Positions 1 to 8,300 of a stretch of 64,000 nt of DNA are shown piece after piece. Made by a program: the position numbers and the translations under genes. This DNA is from Cyanobacteriota bacterium (GTDB taxonomy: Bacteria > Acidobacteriota > Vicinamibacteria > Vicinamibacterales > UBA2999), in NCBI GenBank assembly GCA_019752015.1, contig JAIEMQ010000018.1, positions 1 to 64,000 on the forward strand, in the 5' to 3' direction. The notes beneath the pieces are model-generated. The model ran no database searches. It was not told the origin of the DNA and worked only from the letters and a program-made list of their open reading frames with translations. Position 1 is the first letter of the stretch, and the number at the start of each line of letters is the position of its first letter.

Positions 1-40
1 GAGAACGAAGAAAGAACGACGAAGAACTCAAACAGCGTAA

Positions 41-373
41 CTAAACCGTCCACTGAATCGGATCAGGCCTAATCTCGAGGTCACGGTGTGTCACTATCCG
101 CCCGGTACCAGTAAATGGAATAAGGTCGAGCACCGCCTCTTTTCGTACATCAGCTTGAATTGGAAAGGGCGCCCGCTGATCAGTTACGAAACAGTGGTGC
201 ATCTGATTGGCGCGACGCGCACCAAGGCCGGCCTGCGTGTAAAGGCGGCGTTGGACGCCGGCACCTACGAGTTGGGCGTAAAGATTCCTGATGCGGAGAT
301 GGAGCGGCTCAACCTCCGACCACATCGCACGCTGCCGCAATGGAACTACACGCTCAGGCCGCATGAAAAGTAA
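41..373 (+). pseudogene. ISAzo13-family transposase, C-terminal remnant
   Basis: The reading frame is open from 41 (a stop occupies 38-40) to the TAA at 371-373 and encodes about 110 residues. It matches the C-terminal part of ISAzo13-family DDE transposases: an NLEVTVCHYPPGTSKWNKVEH block, then RLFSYISLNWKGRPLISYET, ending in a PQWNYT-like tail. The catalytic core that should lie upstream is missing because the frame is closed at 38-40 and no homologous residues precede about position 41. It is a decayed insertion-sequence end, not an active gene. A GTG at 86 could start a 95-residue peptide, but this falls inside the conserved motif and is unlikely to be a real start. Confidence 0.8.
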
Positions 374-450
374 ACTTTATTTTGTGGTGAGCCCTAAGAG
401 ATTGATAAGTGATTGTTAAGCTCTGCCGATACAGATCGCCTCCGCTGGCA

Positions 451-456
451 TAGAAT
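451..456 (+). promoter_or_regulatory. -10 box TAGAAT, leaderless start
   Basis: TAGAAT ends 6 nt before the ATG at 463 (context TAGAATATCCGGATG). Transcription would begin at or next to the start codon. No Shine-Dalgarno sequence fits in between. Almost the same string precedes the M24 peptidase at 19153 and the M28 peptidase at 27278. Confidence 0.5.
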
Positions 457-462
457 ATCCGG

Positions 463-1365
463 ATGCTTTTGACCCCGAATGATGTCGGGATCCTTGTTGA
501 ACATTCCGTGTGGCGCCGCGGGAAGGTCATCGAGATCATTTCCCCTTACGCAATCATCCACTTCCCCGCCCTCGCCGCCTCGCCGCAGGGGCCGCAGAGG
601 AAGCTCCGCGAAGACGCGCCGCAGCTGACCAAGTCCAGCGTCCAGAGCGATCCCGAGCTCGACGGCGTCGAGACCGGGCCCGCCAAGCCGAAGAAGGTCA
701 CCAAGCGGAAAGTCAAAGACCTCCAGAACATGCTCGACGAGGCCGTCGCGTGGTTCGAGCAGACCTACCCGGCACGGTTCGACGACGAGAAGCTCACCGA
801 CGCCGACTATCGCAACAAGCGCGCGGCGCAGGAAACCTTCGCCGCCAACTTCGCCGGCGGCCGCGGCGCGGCGATGGTCAGCGAGGCGAAGCACGCCGAG
901 ATCGCGGGCCTGCTCGACGGCATCTCGCGCGCGACCAATATCCTCTCGCCCTTCGAAGTGAAGGCCGTGCACAAGGCCTACGTGAAGGGCGATGAGTCGG
1001 CCACGAAAGTGCTCGGCGCCACGCTCGCGTTCGTGGCCAATCCAGGGCACGCCACGTTCAAGGCGATGGGCGAAGCCGTCAGCCAGCTGCCGGCCGACGG
1101 CGGCAAAGTCAACACCTGGCCGATCGTGACGCTGCTGCCGTTCCTCGCGAACCCAGCGAAGTTCGTCGCGCTGAAGCCGACCAACACCGAGCTGATCGCG
1201 GCGCGCATGGCGTTCGACATCAAGTACGATTCGACGCCGAACTGGGAGACCTACGACGCAACGCTGCGGATGGCGAACCAGCTGCTCGAACGGTTGAAGC
1301 CGCTCGGCGCGAAAGACATGATCGACGTGCAGACGTTCATGGTGGTGACCAAAGATCTGAATTAG
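463..1365 (+). CDS. Hypothetical protein with DUF3553-like N-terminus
   Basis: 300 residues. The first about 35 residues (LTPNDVGILVEHSVWRRGKV) resemble the small beta-rich DUF3553-type domain found at the ends of helicase-related proteins, which I call with low certainty. A charged Lys/Pro linker (about 45-85) follows, then a mainly helical domain (about 85-300) with no motif I recognise. There is no signal peptide or membrane segment, so the protein is probably cytoplasmic. The start is fixed by the TAGAAT box directly upstream. The neighbours (IS remnant and a repeat array) give no functional hint. Confidence 0.6.
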   Translation: MLLTPNDVGILVEHSVWRRGKVIEIISPYAIIHFPALAASPQGPQRKLREDAPQLTKSSVQSDPELDGVETGPAKPKKVTKRKVKDLQNMLDEAVAWFEQTYPARFDDEKLTDADYRNKRAAQETFAANFAGGRGAAMVSEAKHAEIAGLLDGISRATNILSPFEVKAVHKAYVKGDESATKVLGATLAFVANPGHATFKAMGEAVSQLPADGGKVNTWPIVTLLPFLANPAKFVALKPTNTELIAARMAFDIKYDSTPNWETYDATLRMANQLLERLKPLGAKDMIDVQTFMVVTKDLN

Positions 1366-1471
1366 GGGCTTGGGACTTGGGGCTTGGGGCTTGGGGCTTG
1401 GGGCTTGGGGCTTGGGGCTTGGGGCTTGGGGCTTGGGGCTTGGGACTTGGGGCTTGGGGCTTGGGGCTTGG
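1366..1471 (+). repeat. G-rich 7-bp tandem array (GGGGCTT)n
   Basis: About 15 consecutive heptamers, GGGGCTT with two GGGACTT variants, start immediately after the stop codon at 1363-1365 and end at the Shine-Dalgarno GGAGG of the next gene. Four or more G-tracts with 3-nt loops fit the G-quadruplex consensus on the coding strand. The array stays in frame with the downstream gene, so apparent upstream extensions of that gene (Gly-Leu-Gly-Ala-Trp repeats) are artefacts. Confidence 0.9.
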
Positions 1472-1478
1472 AGGTTCT

Positions 1479-2747
1479 ATGAATAGACGCGAGTTCCTCG
1501 TTGGTGCCGGCGCCCTTATTTCGACGGTCCGCCTGAAGGCGGATGCCATCCTGCAGGCGCGGCCTGGCGTCTTCCCTCCTTCGGTTCGAGCGGATTTCCC
1601 TTCCGTACTTAAAGAGACTTACCTCAACTCCGCGTCGATGCATCCGGTCGGCACGTTTGCCGCGGATGCGGCGAAGAAACTGATCGACTACCGCATGCTC
1701 GGCGCCGGCAACGGCGCGGACTTCAATGCGCAGGCGCAGCAGGATCTGAAAGCGAAGTTCGGCGCGCTGATTAACGCGAAGGCCAGCGAGATTGCTTTCT
1801 GCGGCAACACCACCGACGCGGAAAACATTGTGGTGCTCGGGGTGCTCGGCACAGGGGCGTCCCAAGGCACAGGGGCGTCTAAAGACGCCCCTCTACGGGG
1901 CATCAACATAGTCATTGACGAACTGCATTTCACGAGCTCGCTCTACATGTATAAGGAGCTCGAGAAAAAAGGCGTCGAGCTCCGCATTGTCAAGCACCGC
2001 AACTGGGCGATCGATCCGGAAGACATGGCAAAGGCGATCGATCGCAACACCAGGCTCGTGTCGATGGCGCTGGTGTCGAACGTCAACGGGTTCATGCACG
2101 ATGCGAAAGCGGTGAGCGCGATCGCCCACGCGCGCGGGGCGCACGTGTTTGCCGACATCATTCAGGCCGCCGGCGCGGTGCCGCTCGACGTCAAGGCGCT
2201 CGGCATCGACTTCGCCGCGTCAGGCACCTACAAGTGGCTGATGGGCGAACGCGGCCTCGGCTTCCTCTACGTGCGCGAAGATCTGCAGGACACGGTGCTG
2301 CCGACGACGAGATACGGGCACTCGCAGATCTATGACTTCAATCGCCGCGAGCTGACGTGGAAGCCGCTGCCGGGCGCGGCGCGCTATCAGACCGGCGGCA
2401 TCCCGGTGGTGGTCGCGGCCATGACCAGCGCCGGCATCGACTACGTGAACAAGTGCGGCATGACCAACATCCGCGCCAACGCCAGGCCGCTGATCGATCG
2501 GCTGCAGAAGGAACTACCGCCGCTGGGCTACAAGCCGATCACGCCAATCGGCACCGAAACGCCGATCGTCGCGTTCGAAGTGAAGGACGCCGCGGCGACG
2601 ACGAAGATGATCCAGGCGGGACATCTCGCGGCGACCGTGATCGCGAATGAGAATCGCATTCGATTCTCGGTCTCGGTGTTCAACAATCACGACGACATCG
2701 ACAGGGCGGTCGCAGTGCTCGGCGGGAAGACTTCCTCGATGATCTGA
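1479..2747 (+). CDS. Class V aminotransferase (PLP, cysteine-desulfurase fold)
   Basis: 422 residues. A twin-arginine-like MNRREFLVGAGALIS leader suggests export. The aminotransferase class V fold follows, with the Schiff-base lysine at residue 252 in SGTYKWLMGERGLGFLYV and the upstream Asp/Gln/His-type residues in FADIIQAAGAVPLDV. Members of this fold include cysteine desulfurases, kynureninases and isopenicillin-N-epimerase-like enzymes. The Tat-leader versions in Acidobacteria are mostly of unknown substrate. GGAGG at 1470-1474 sets the ATG at 1479. A short GTGASQGTGASK insertion (nt 1849-1892) is a captured REP-like palindrome. The kinase gene follows after 3 bp, so the two are probably co-transcribed. 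Confidence 0.85.
   Translation: MNRREFLVGAGALISTVRLKADAILQARPGVFPPSVRADFPSVLKETYLNSASMHPVGTFAADAAKKLIDYRMLGAGNGADFNAQAQQDLKAKFGALINAKASEIAFCGNTTDAENIVVLGVLGTGASQGTGASKDAPLRGINIVIDELHFTSSLYMYKELEKKGVELRIVKHRNWAIDPEDMAKAIDRNTRLVSMALVSNVNGFMHDAKAVSAIAHARGAHVFADIIQAAGAVPLDVKALGIDFAASGTYKWLMGERGLGFLYVREDLQDTVLPTTRYGHSQIYDFNRRELTWKPLPGAARYQTGGIPVVVAAMTSAGIDYVNKCGMTNIRANARPLIDRLQKELPPLGYKPITPIGTETPIVAFEVKDAAATTKMIQAGHLAATVIANENRIRFSVSVFNNHDDIDRAVAVLGGKTSSMI
1849..1892. repeat. REP-like palindrome inside the aminotransferase gene
   Basis: An imperfect 18-bp direct repeat (1849-1866, 1867-1884) overlaps a perfect palindrome at 1871-1892: arm AGGGGCGTCT, loop AA, arm AGACGCCCCT. CTACGG follows directly, as it does after the palindrome at 17009-17030. 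The insertion keeps the reading frame and adds a Gly/Thr/Ala/Ser-rich loop. Confidence 0.8.
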
Positions 2748-2750
2748 CGC

Positions 2751-5297
2751 ATGCGCCGTCCCTGGTGGCTCTGGCTGGCGACGGCGTCCTTCGTTGCATA
2801 CTTCCTGTTCCTGAACGCGTCGCTCAACTACACGCGGCGCGGCACCGGAATGACGACGGCGCCGACCGCCGACGCCATCTTCATCACGCACGTGTTTCCA
2901 AACTCCGCGGCGGCGCGCGCCGGCATGCAGGACGGCGATCGCATCGTGTCGGCGAACGGCCTGGCAGTGACGGATCCGCTCGACGCGATCTCGATGATGG
3001 CGGCGCTGCCGGTCAACACCGCCACGCCGTGGGTGGTCGAGCGCAACGGCGCGCGCCACCAGTTGACCCTGCAGCCACTCCCCCGCCTCTGGATCTGGCC
3101 GCGGCTCTCGTTCCTCATCATCTTCCTCGTCATGCTGGCAACGCTGCTGCTCGGCATTGTGCTGGCGTGGCGCGGCGACGGCACGCCGACGACGATGCTG
3201 GCGGCGTGCCTGCTGGCGGCGCTCGGCTGCTCCACACTGCCGCTGCTGCCGCCGTCGATGGCCGCGGAATGGGCGGCGCTGCCGCTGCCAATCGGGCTGC
3301 TGATCTGGCCGGCCGCGGCCTGCTCCGTCTGCGCGCCGGCATTGATGTTCACCCTCGCGGCGGTGATCCCAAGACCGGTGATGCCGCCGCGCCTGCTCGC
3401 TGTCGCGTTGCTGCCAATCTCCGCGGTGATTGTTTACATCCTCATCTACGTGGGATTGATCGTCTACACGCCGAGCCGCGCCGTCAGCCTGCCGGCGCCG
3501 ATGTGGTTCCTGGTCGCCGGCCCGGCGACCTTCCCCGCGTATTTCATCTCCGCCGCGATGGTGCTGGCGCGGACACTTCACCACACCGCCGACGTGACCG
3601 AACGCCGCCGCGTCCGGACGCTGATGGCGGGCACGATCGCGGGGTCGATCGGGTTGACGCTGATCGCGTCCGGATACGTCCTCCTCAGCTTCGGCCAGCC
3701 GAACCTCACAACAGTGATCATCATCGGCGCGCTGCTGTTCGTGACGCTGCCGATCTGCTTCGCCTACGCGACGCTTCGCCACCGCCTGTTCGACCTGCGC
3801 GTCATTGTCAGGATGGGACTGCAGTACGCGCTCGCCCGCGGCTTCATCGCGCAGATCATCCCGGTCACGATGCTGGTGATGTTCATCAACTTCATGCGCC
3901 AGCGCGAGCGGCCGATCGACGAAGTGATGATGGACAACGCCTGGGTCTATCTCGGCATCCTGGCGATGATCGGCATCGTCCACCAGAATCGCGAGCGCTG
4001 GATGCACGCGCTCGATCGGCGATTCTTCCGCGAGCGCTACGCGGCGCAGCAGATCCTGAAGGACGTGGTCGCCGACATTGGCCGATCGGCGAGCCTTGAA
4101 ACGGCGGCGCAGAAAGTGGTCTCGCGCATTGATTCGGCGCTGCACCCGGTGATGACCGCGGTGATGCTGCGGCCGCGCACCGCGACGGCGTTCTCTTCCG
4201 CGGCGAAGCATCCGGAGACATCGCCGATCTCCTCGCTGCTCGCCGGCCACGCGATCTCGCAAGTGGTGCGCGCGCTGGGACGCCCCGTGGTATTCGGCAC
4301 GCAAGGCCTGCGCGACATGCCCGCAGATCAACAGGCGTGGCTTGCCGAATCAAAAGTCGAAGTCGTGGTGCCGATCGCGACCGATGCATCGAAGGACGAA
4401 GCGCTGCTGGTGCTCGGTCCGCGAAAATCCGAGGAGCCGTACTCGCAGGAAGATCTCGATCTGCTGGCGGCGATCGGCGCGAGCCTCGGCCTGCTGATCG
4501 GACGCGTCACTCCAGCGGATGCGCCGACGATGACTTCCGTGTCGGCGGCGCGCATTGCCAATCGCTATCGCATCGAGCGGCCGATCGGCGAAGGCGGCAT
4601 GGGCGTGGTGTTTGCCGCGATCGACGAGACGCTCGAGCGGCGCGTGGCGATCAAGGTGATCAAGGATCAGCATCTGCACGGCGACAGCCTGGCGCGATTC
4701 CAGCGTGAAGCGCGCACCGCCGCGTCGCTGTCGCATCCGAACATCGTCACCGTTCACGACTTCGGCGTCGACGACACCGGCGCGCCGTTCCTGGTGATGG
4801 AGCTGCTCGAAGGACAGTCGCTGCGCATGGCGATCAAGACGGAAGGACGCATCGCGCAAACGCGAGCGATCGCGATCCTGCGCGGCCTGGCCGCGGCCGT
4901 CGAAGCGGCACACGCGAAGGGCGTGATCCATCGCGACCTGAAGCCGGAGAACGTATTCCTGATCGGCGACACGCACGCGAAGATTCTCGACTACGGCATT
5001 GCGAAAGCCGTGCAATCGAAAACAACGTTTGCGACGCCGGGCGTGCTGGGCACGCTCGCCTATATGGCGCCGGAGCAGGCGGGCGGCGGAGAGGCGTCGC
5101 CGGCGTGGGACATGTGGGCGCTCGCGGTGATTGCCTATGAAATGCTGACCGGCGAGCATCCATTCGGCGGCGGACTGCCGGTGACACGAGCGGCGCCGAT
5201 CAAGACGCGGATGCCGGAGATTGCAGACGATCTGGCGAAGGAAATCGACGGCGCGTTAGCGTTGTCGATCGACCGCGGAACTCTAGCGCTGAGGTAG
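2751..5297 (+). CDS. Membrane Ser/Thr protein kinase with PDZ and GAF modules
   Basis: 848 residues. Order: a TM helix (about 5-25); a PDZ domain (about 40-105) predicted outside the cytoplasm; a polytopic region of about 7-8 helices (about 120-400); a GAF-like module (about 425-585); and a C-terminal Hanks-type kinase (about 606-848). Kinase motifs are complete: glycine loop GEGGMG, catalytic Lys635 in VAIKVIK, HRDLKPEN (Asp729), DYG in place of DFG (Asp747), and APEQ. The architecture suggests that an extracytoplasmic ligand or misfolded protein sensed by PDZ, plus a small molecule sensed by GAF, gates phosphorylation. That is inference. It is spaced 3 bp from the aminotransferase and 11 bp from the next gene. 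The C-lobe is short but reaches the final helix. Confidence 0.9.
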   Translation: MRRPWWLWLATASFVAYFLFLNASLNYTRRGTGMTTAPTADAIFITHVFPNSAAARAGMQDGDRIVSANGLAVTDPLDAISMMAALPVNTATPWVVERNGARHQLTLQPLPRLWIWPRLSFLIIFLVMLATLLLGIVLAWRGDGTPTTMLAACLLAALGCSTLPLLPPSMAAEWAALPLPIGLLIWPAAACSVCAPALMFTLAAVIPRPVMPPRLLAVALLPISAVIVYILIYVGLIVYTPSRAVSLPAPMWFLVAGPATFPAYFISAAMVLARTLHHTADVTERRRVRTLMAGTIAGSIGLTLIASGYVLLSFGQPNLTTVIIIGALLFVTLPICFAYATLRHRLFDLRVIVRMGLQYALARGFIAQIIPVTMLVMFINFMRQRERPIDEVMMDNAWVYLGILAMIGIVHQNRERWMHALDRRFFRERYAAQQILKDVVADIGRSASLETAAQKVVSRIDSALHPVMTAVMLRPRTATAFSSAAKHPETSPISSLLAGHAISQVVRALGRPVVFGTQGLRDMPADQQAWLAESKVEVVVPIATDASKDEALLVLGPRKSEEPYSQEDLDLLAAIGASLGLLIGRVTPADAPTMTSVSAARIANRYRIERPIGEGGMGVVFAAIDETLERRVAIKVIKDQHLHGDSLARFQREARTAASLSHPNIVTVHDFGVDDTGAPFLVMELLEGQSLRMAIKTEGRIAQTRAIAILRGLAAAVEAAHAKGVIHRDLKPENVFLIGDTHAKILDYGIAKAVQSKTTFATPGVLGTLAYMAPEQAGGGEASPAWDMWALAVIAYEMLTGEHPFGGGLPVTRAAPIKTRMPEIADDLAKEIDGALALSIDRGTLALR

Positions 5298-5308
5298 ACT
5301 GACGGCGC

Positions 5309-8300
5309 ATGCGCGCCGTGCGCCCCCTATTCGTTGCCGTCATCTGTCTGCTCTCATTGTTCTGGGCGGAGACGCCCAGTGCGGATCAGTCACGATCAAA
5401 GTCCGCACAAACGAAGACGGCCGATCCGCCAAAGCTGCGGCGCAGTGTTCCGGGCCGCAGAGCGCCCGGCGCCGGGGGCGCGGAGACGACTGCGCCAACG
5501 GTCTTCGAAGAACAGGTCAACGGCCGGCGCGACGAGCGCGCACCGCGTTCGCCGCGCGAGCAGCGCATGCAGCGATCGGGATCGTTCGACGGCGATCTGC
5601 GCACGCTGCCGAACACCGGCCGCGTCAGGAAGCGCGAGCGTCCCGAGCGCCACGGGCCGCGGCCCGCGCCGGTGCGATTGCTGCCGCCGCCCGGCGCGCC
5701 GGCTGATCCCGTTCCATCAGGCATCGATCTTCCCGTGACGCCGCTCGCCGCGGCGCCCAGTCCAAGCGCCAGCTTCGAAGGGCTCGACTTCGCGAACTTC
5801 GGCGCGGGACATCCGCCCGACACCAACGGCGACGTCGGCCCCGAGCACTACATCCAGTCGATCAACTCGTCGATCGGCATCTACGACAAATTCACCGGCG
5901 CGCGCGTGGCGGCGTTCACGTTCGACGCGTTCATGAGCCAGGGCAACTTCGGCAACCTGTGCGACACCGACAACTTCGGCGACCCCGTCGTCCTCTACGA
6001 CACGTTCGAGGATCGCTGGGTGATCAGCGATTTCGCATTCACGGTCGATGCCGGACAGAACGTGATCAACCCGCCGGGCGCGTTCGAATGCTTCGCGGTC
6101 TCGAAGACGGGCGATCCGGTGGCCGGCGGCTGGAATTTCTATTCGGTCAACACCACCGGCGGCCTCGGCGATTATCCGAAGCTCGGCGTCTGGCCCGACG
6201 GCATCTACATGTCGGTGAACATGTTCGACTACGCCGCCAGCGGAAGTTTCCAGAACGTCCGGCTGTATGCGTTCAACAAGGCGCAGATGTACGCGGGCGC
6301 CGCGTCGATCCAGATCGTGTCGTTCGATGTGGCGGATGGCGAGTTCACCCTGCTGCCGGCGAATGCGCGGCTGCAGACGGGAACACCGCCGGCCGGCGCG
6401 CCCAACTATTTCACCTCGGTCTGGAATTTCCTGAACGTCGTCGGCGTGTGGAAGTTCCACGTTGACTGGGACAACATTTCGCTGTCGACGCTGACCGGCC
6501 CGTTCAACAGCATCACCAGCAACAACTGGAGCGAGCTGACCAGCGCCACGGTGCCCTCACCCGGCAATCGCCTGGACTCGCTGTTCCCGCGGCTGATGAT
6601 GCAGAACCAGTACAGCAACATCGCCGGCACCGAGTCGCTCTGGAATGCGCACACCGTTGGTGATGCCGGCGCGACTTCCGCGCGCGCGGCGGTGCGCTAC
6701 TACGAAACGCGAGTGGCCGGCGCGACGACCTTCACGACAGCGCAGGCGTTTACGTTCAACCCCGCGGACACGCTCAATCGGTTCATGCCAAGCGTTGCGG
6801 TGGATCGCGCGGGCAACATGGCGATCGGCTACAGCGCCACGAACGCGACAACGTTCCCGGCGATTCGCTACGCGGGCCGCCTCGCGGCGGATCCGCTGAA
6901 CAGCATCACCCAAACCGAAACCACGCTGATTGCCGGCACCGGTTCGCAGACCGGCAACTGCGGCGGGGGGAGCTGCGAGCGATGGGGCGACTACAGCGCA
7001 ATGTCGCTCGATCCCGACGGCTGCTCGTTCTGGTACACGAACGAGTACTACCTGGCCAACGGACAGAATCATCGAACGCGCATCGGCGCCTTTGCGTTTC
7101 CCGCGTGCACGCCGGCGGGGTTTGGCGCTCTGCAGGGAACGGTGAAGACCACGGGCGCGGTGCCGATCGCCGGAGCAACGGTGATGCTCGGCAGCCGCAC
7201 GACGACCACGGACGCGAGCGGCAATTATTCGTTCGCCGATCTTCCGGCAGGTGCATATCCCATCGTCACTGCGGCTTTCGCCGGGTTCAACTCGTCGACC
7301 TTCACGTCGATCGTGATCAACACGCTGGGCACGACGACCAGGGATTTCACACTCGCCGCGGCGCCGCTGAGCGGGTGCCTGACGGATTCGACGCAGTCCG
7401 ATTTCCAGAGGGGCGTCGTGAGCAACTGCGATCTCACCAGCAGCCCCGGCAACGTGACGCTGCTGAATGCGGCGAACGTCAACCAGCAGAATTTGACGGT
7501 CACTGCGAACGGCTTCGGCATGAACGCGACCAACTGGGCGGGCCAGACCTTCACGCCGTCGGTCACCGGCACCCTGACACGAGTCGATCTCGATCTTTTC
7601 TGCAGCGGCTGCACCGGGACGACGCCGAATCTCACAGTGTCGATCCGCGCTACGACCACCACCGGAAACCGGGTGCCAACCGGCCCCGATCTGGCGACAG
7701 CGACGATTCCCGGATTCTCCAGCGGCGCGGGCGGATACTTCAGCGCCGTCTTCGCCACGCCGCCGGCGCTGACGGCCGGTACCAGGTATGCGGTCATCGT
7801 CCGTCCGGTGAGCAATCCATCTGCCGGCATCTACGCGTACGTGTGCAGCTGCGCCGGAATCGGCGCCGTCGACTCGAATCCGTATCCAAACGGCCAGCGC
7901 GTCATCTCGGCGACCAGCGGCGCCACCTGGGCTGCGGACACGACGGTCGGAGGACGTGACCTCGGTTTCATTACTTACATGCAGACCGGGTTTGCGGGAT
8001 CGGGAACGTTCATCTCGTCGACGAAGGACGCGAACGCGGGCGTTGGCCGCACCGCAACGTGGGGCGCGATTACGTGGACGGCGACGACACCCGCCGGAAC
8101 CACGGCAACATTCCAAGTAGCGGCGAGCAACAACCCGAACGGGCCGTTCAATTTCGTTGGCCCAAGTGGCACCGCGGCAACGTCGTTCACCAACGGCGCC
8201 TCGCTCGCGCAGTTCAACGGCCGTCGATACCTCAAATACAAAATCACGCTCACCACGTCGAACAGCGGCGTGACGCCAACGGTGATGGACGTCCAGGTGT

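Noticed and set aside
1377-1478. Upstream extension of the aminotransferase with Gly-Leu-Gly-Ala-Trp repeats
   Set aside because: It is a translation of the GGGGCTT array. The GGAGG and the Tat-like leader place the start at 1479.
2514-4331. 605-residue antisense frame over the kinase gene
   Set aside because: Low-complexity Arg/His/Asp composition typical of the opposite strand of a GC-rich gene. The sense gene has full kinase motifs.
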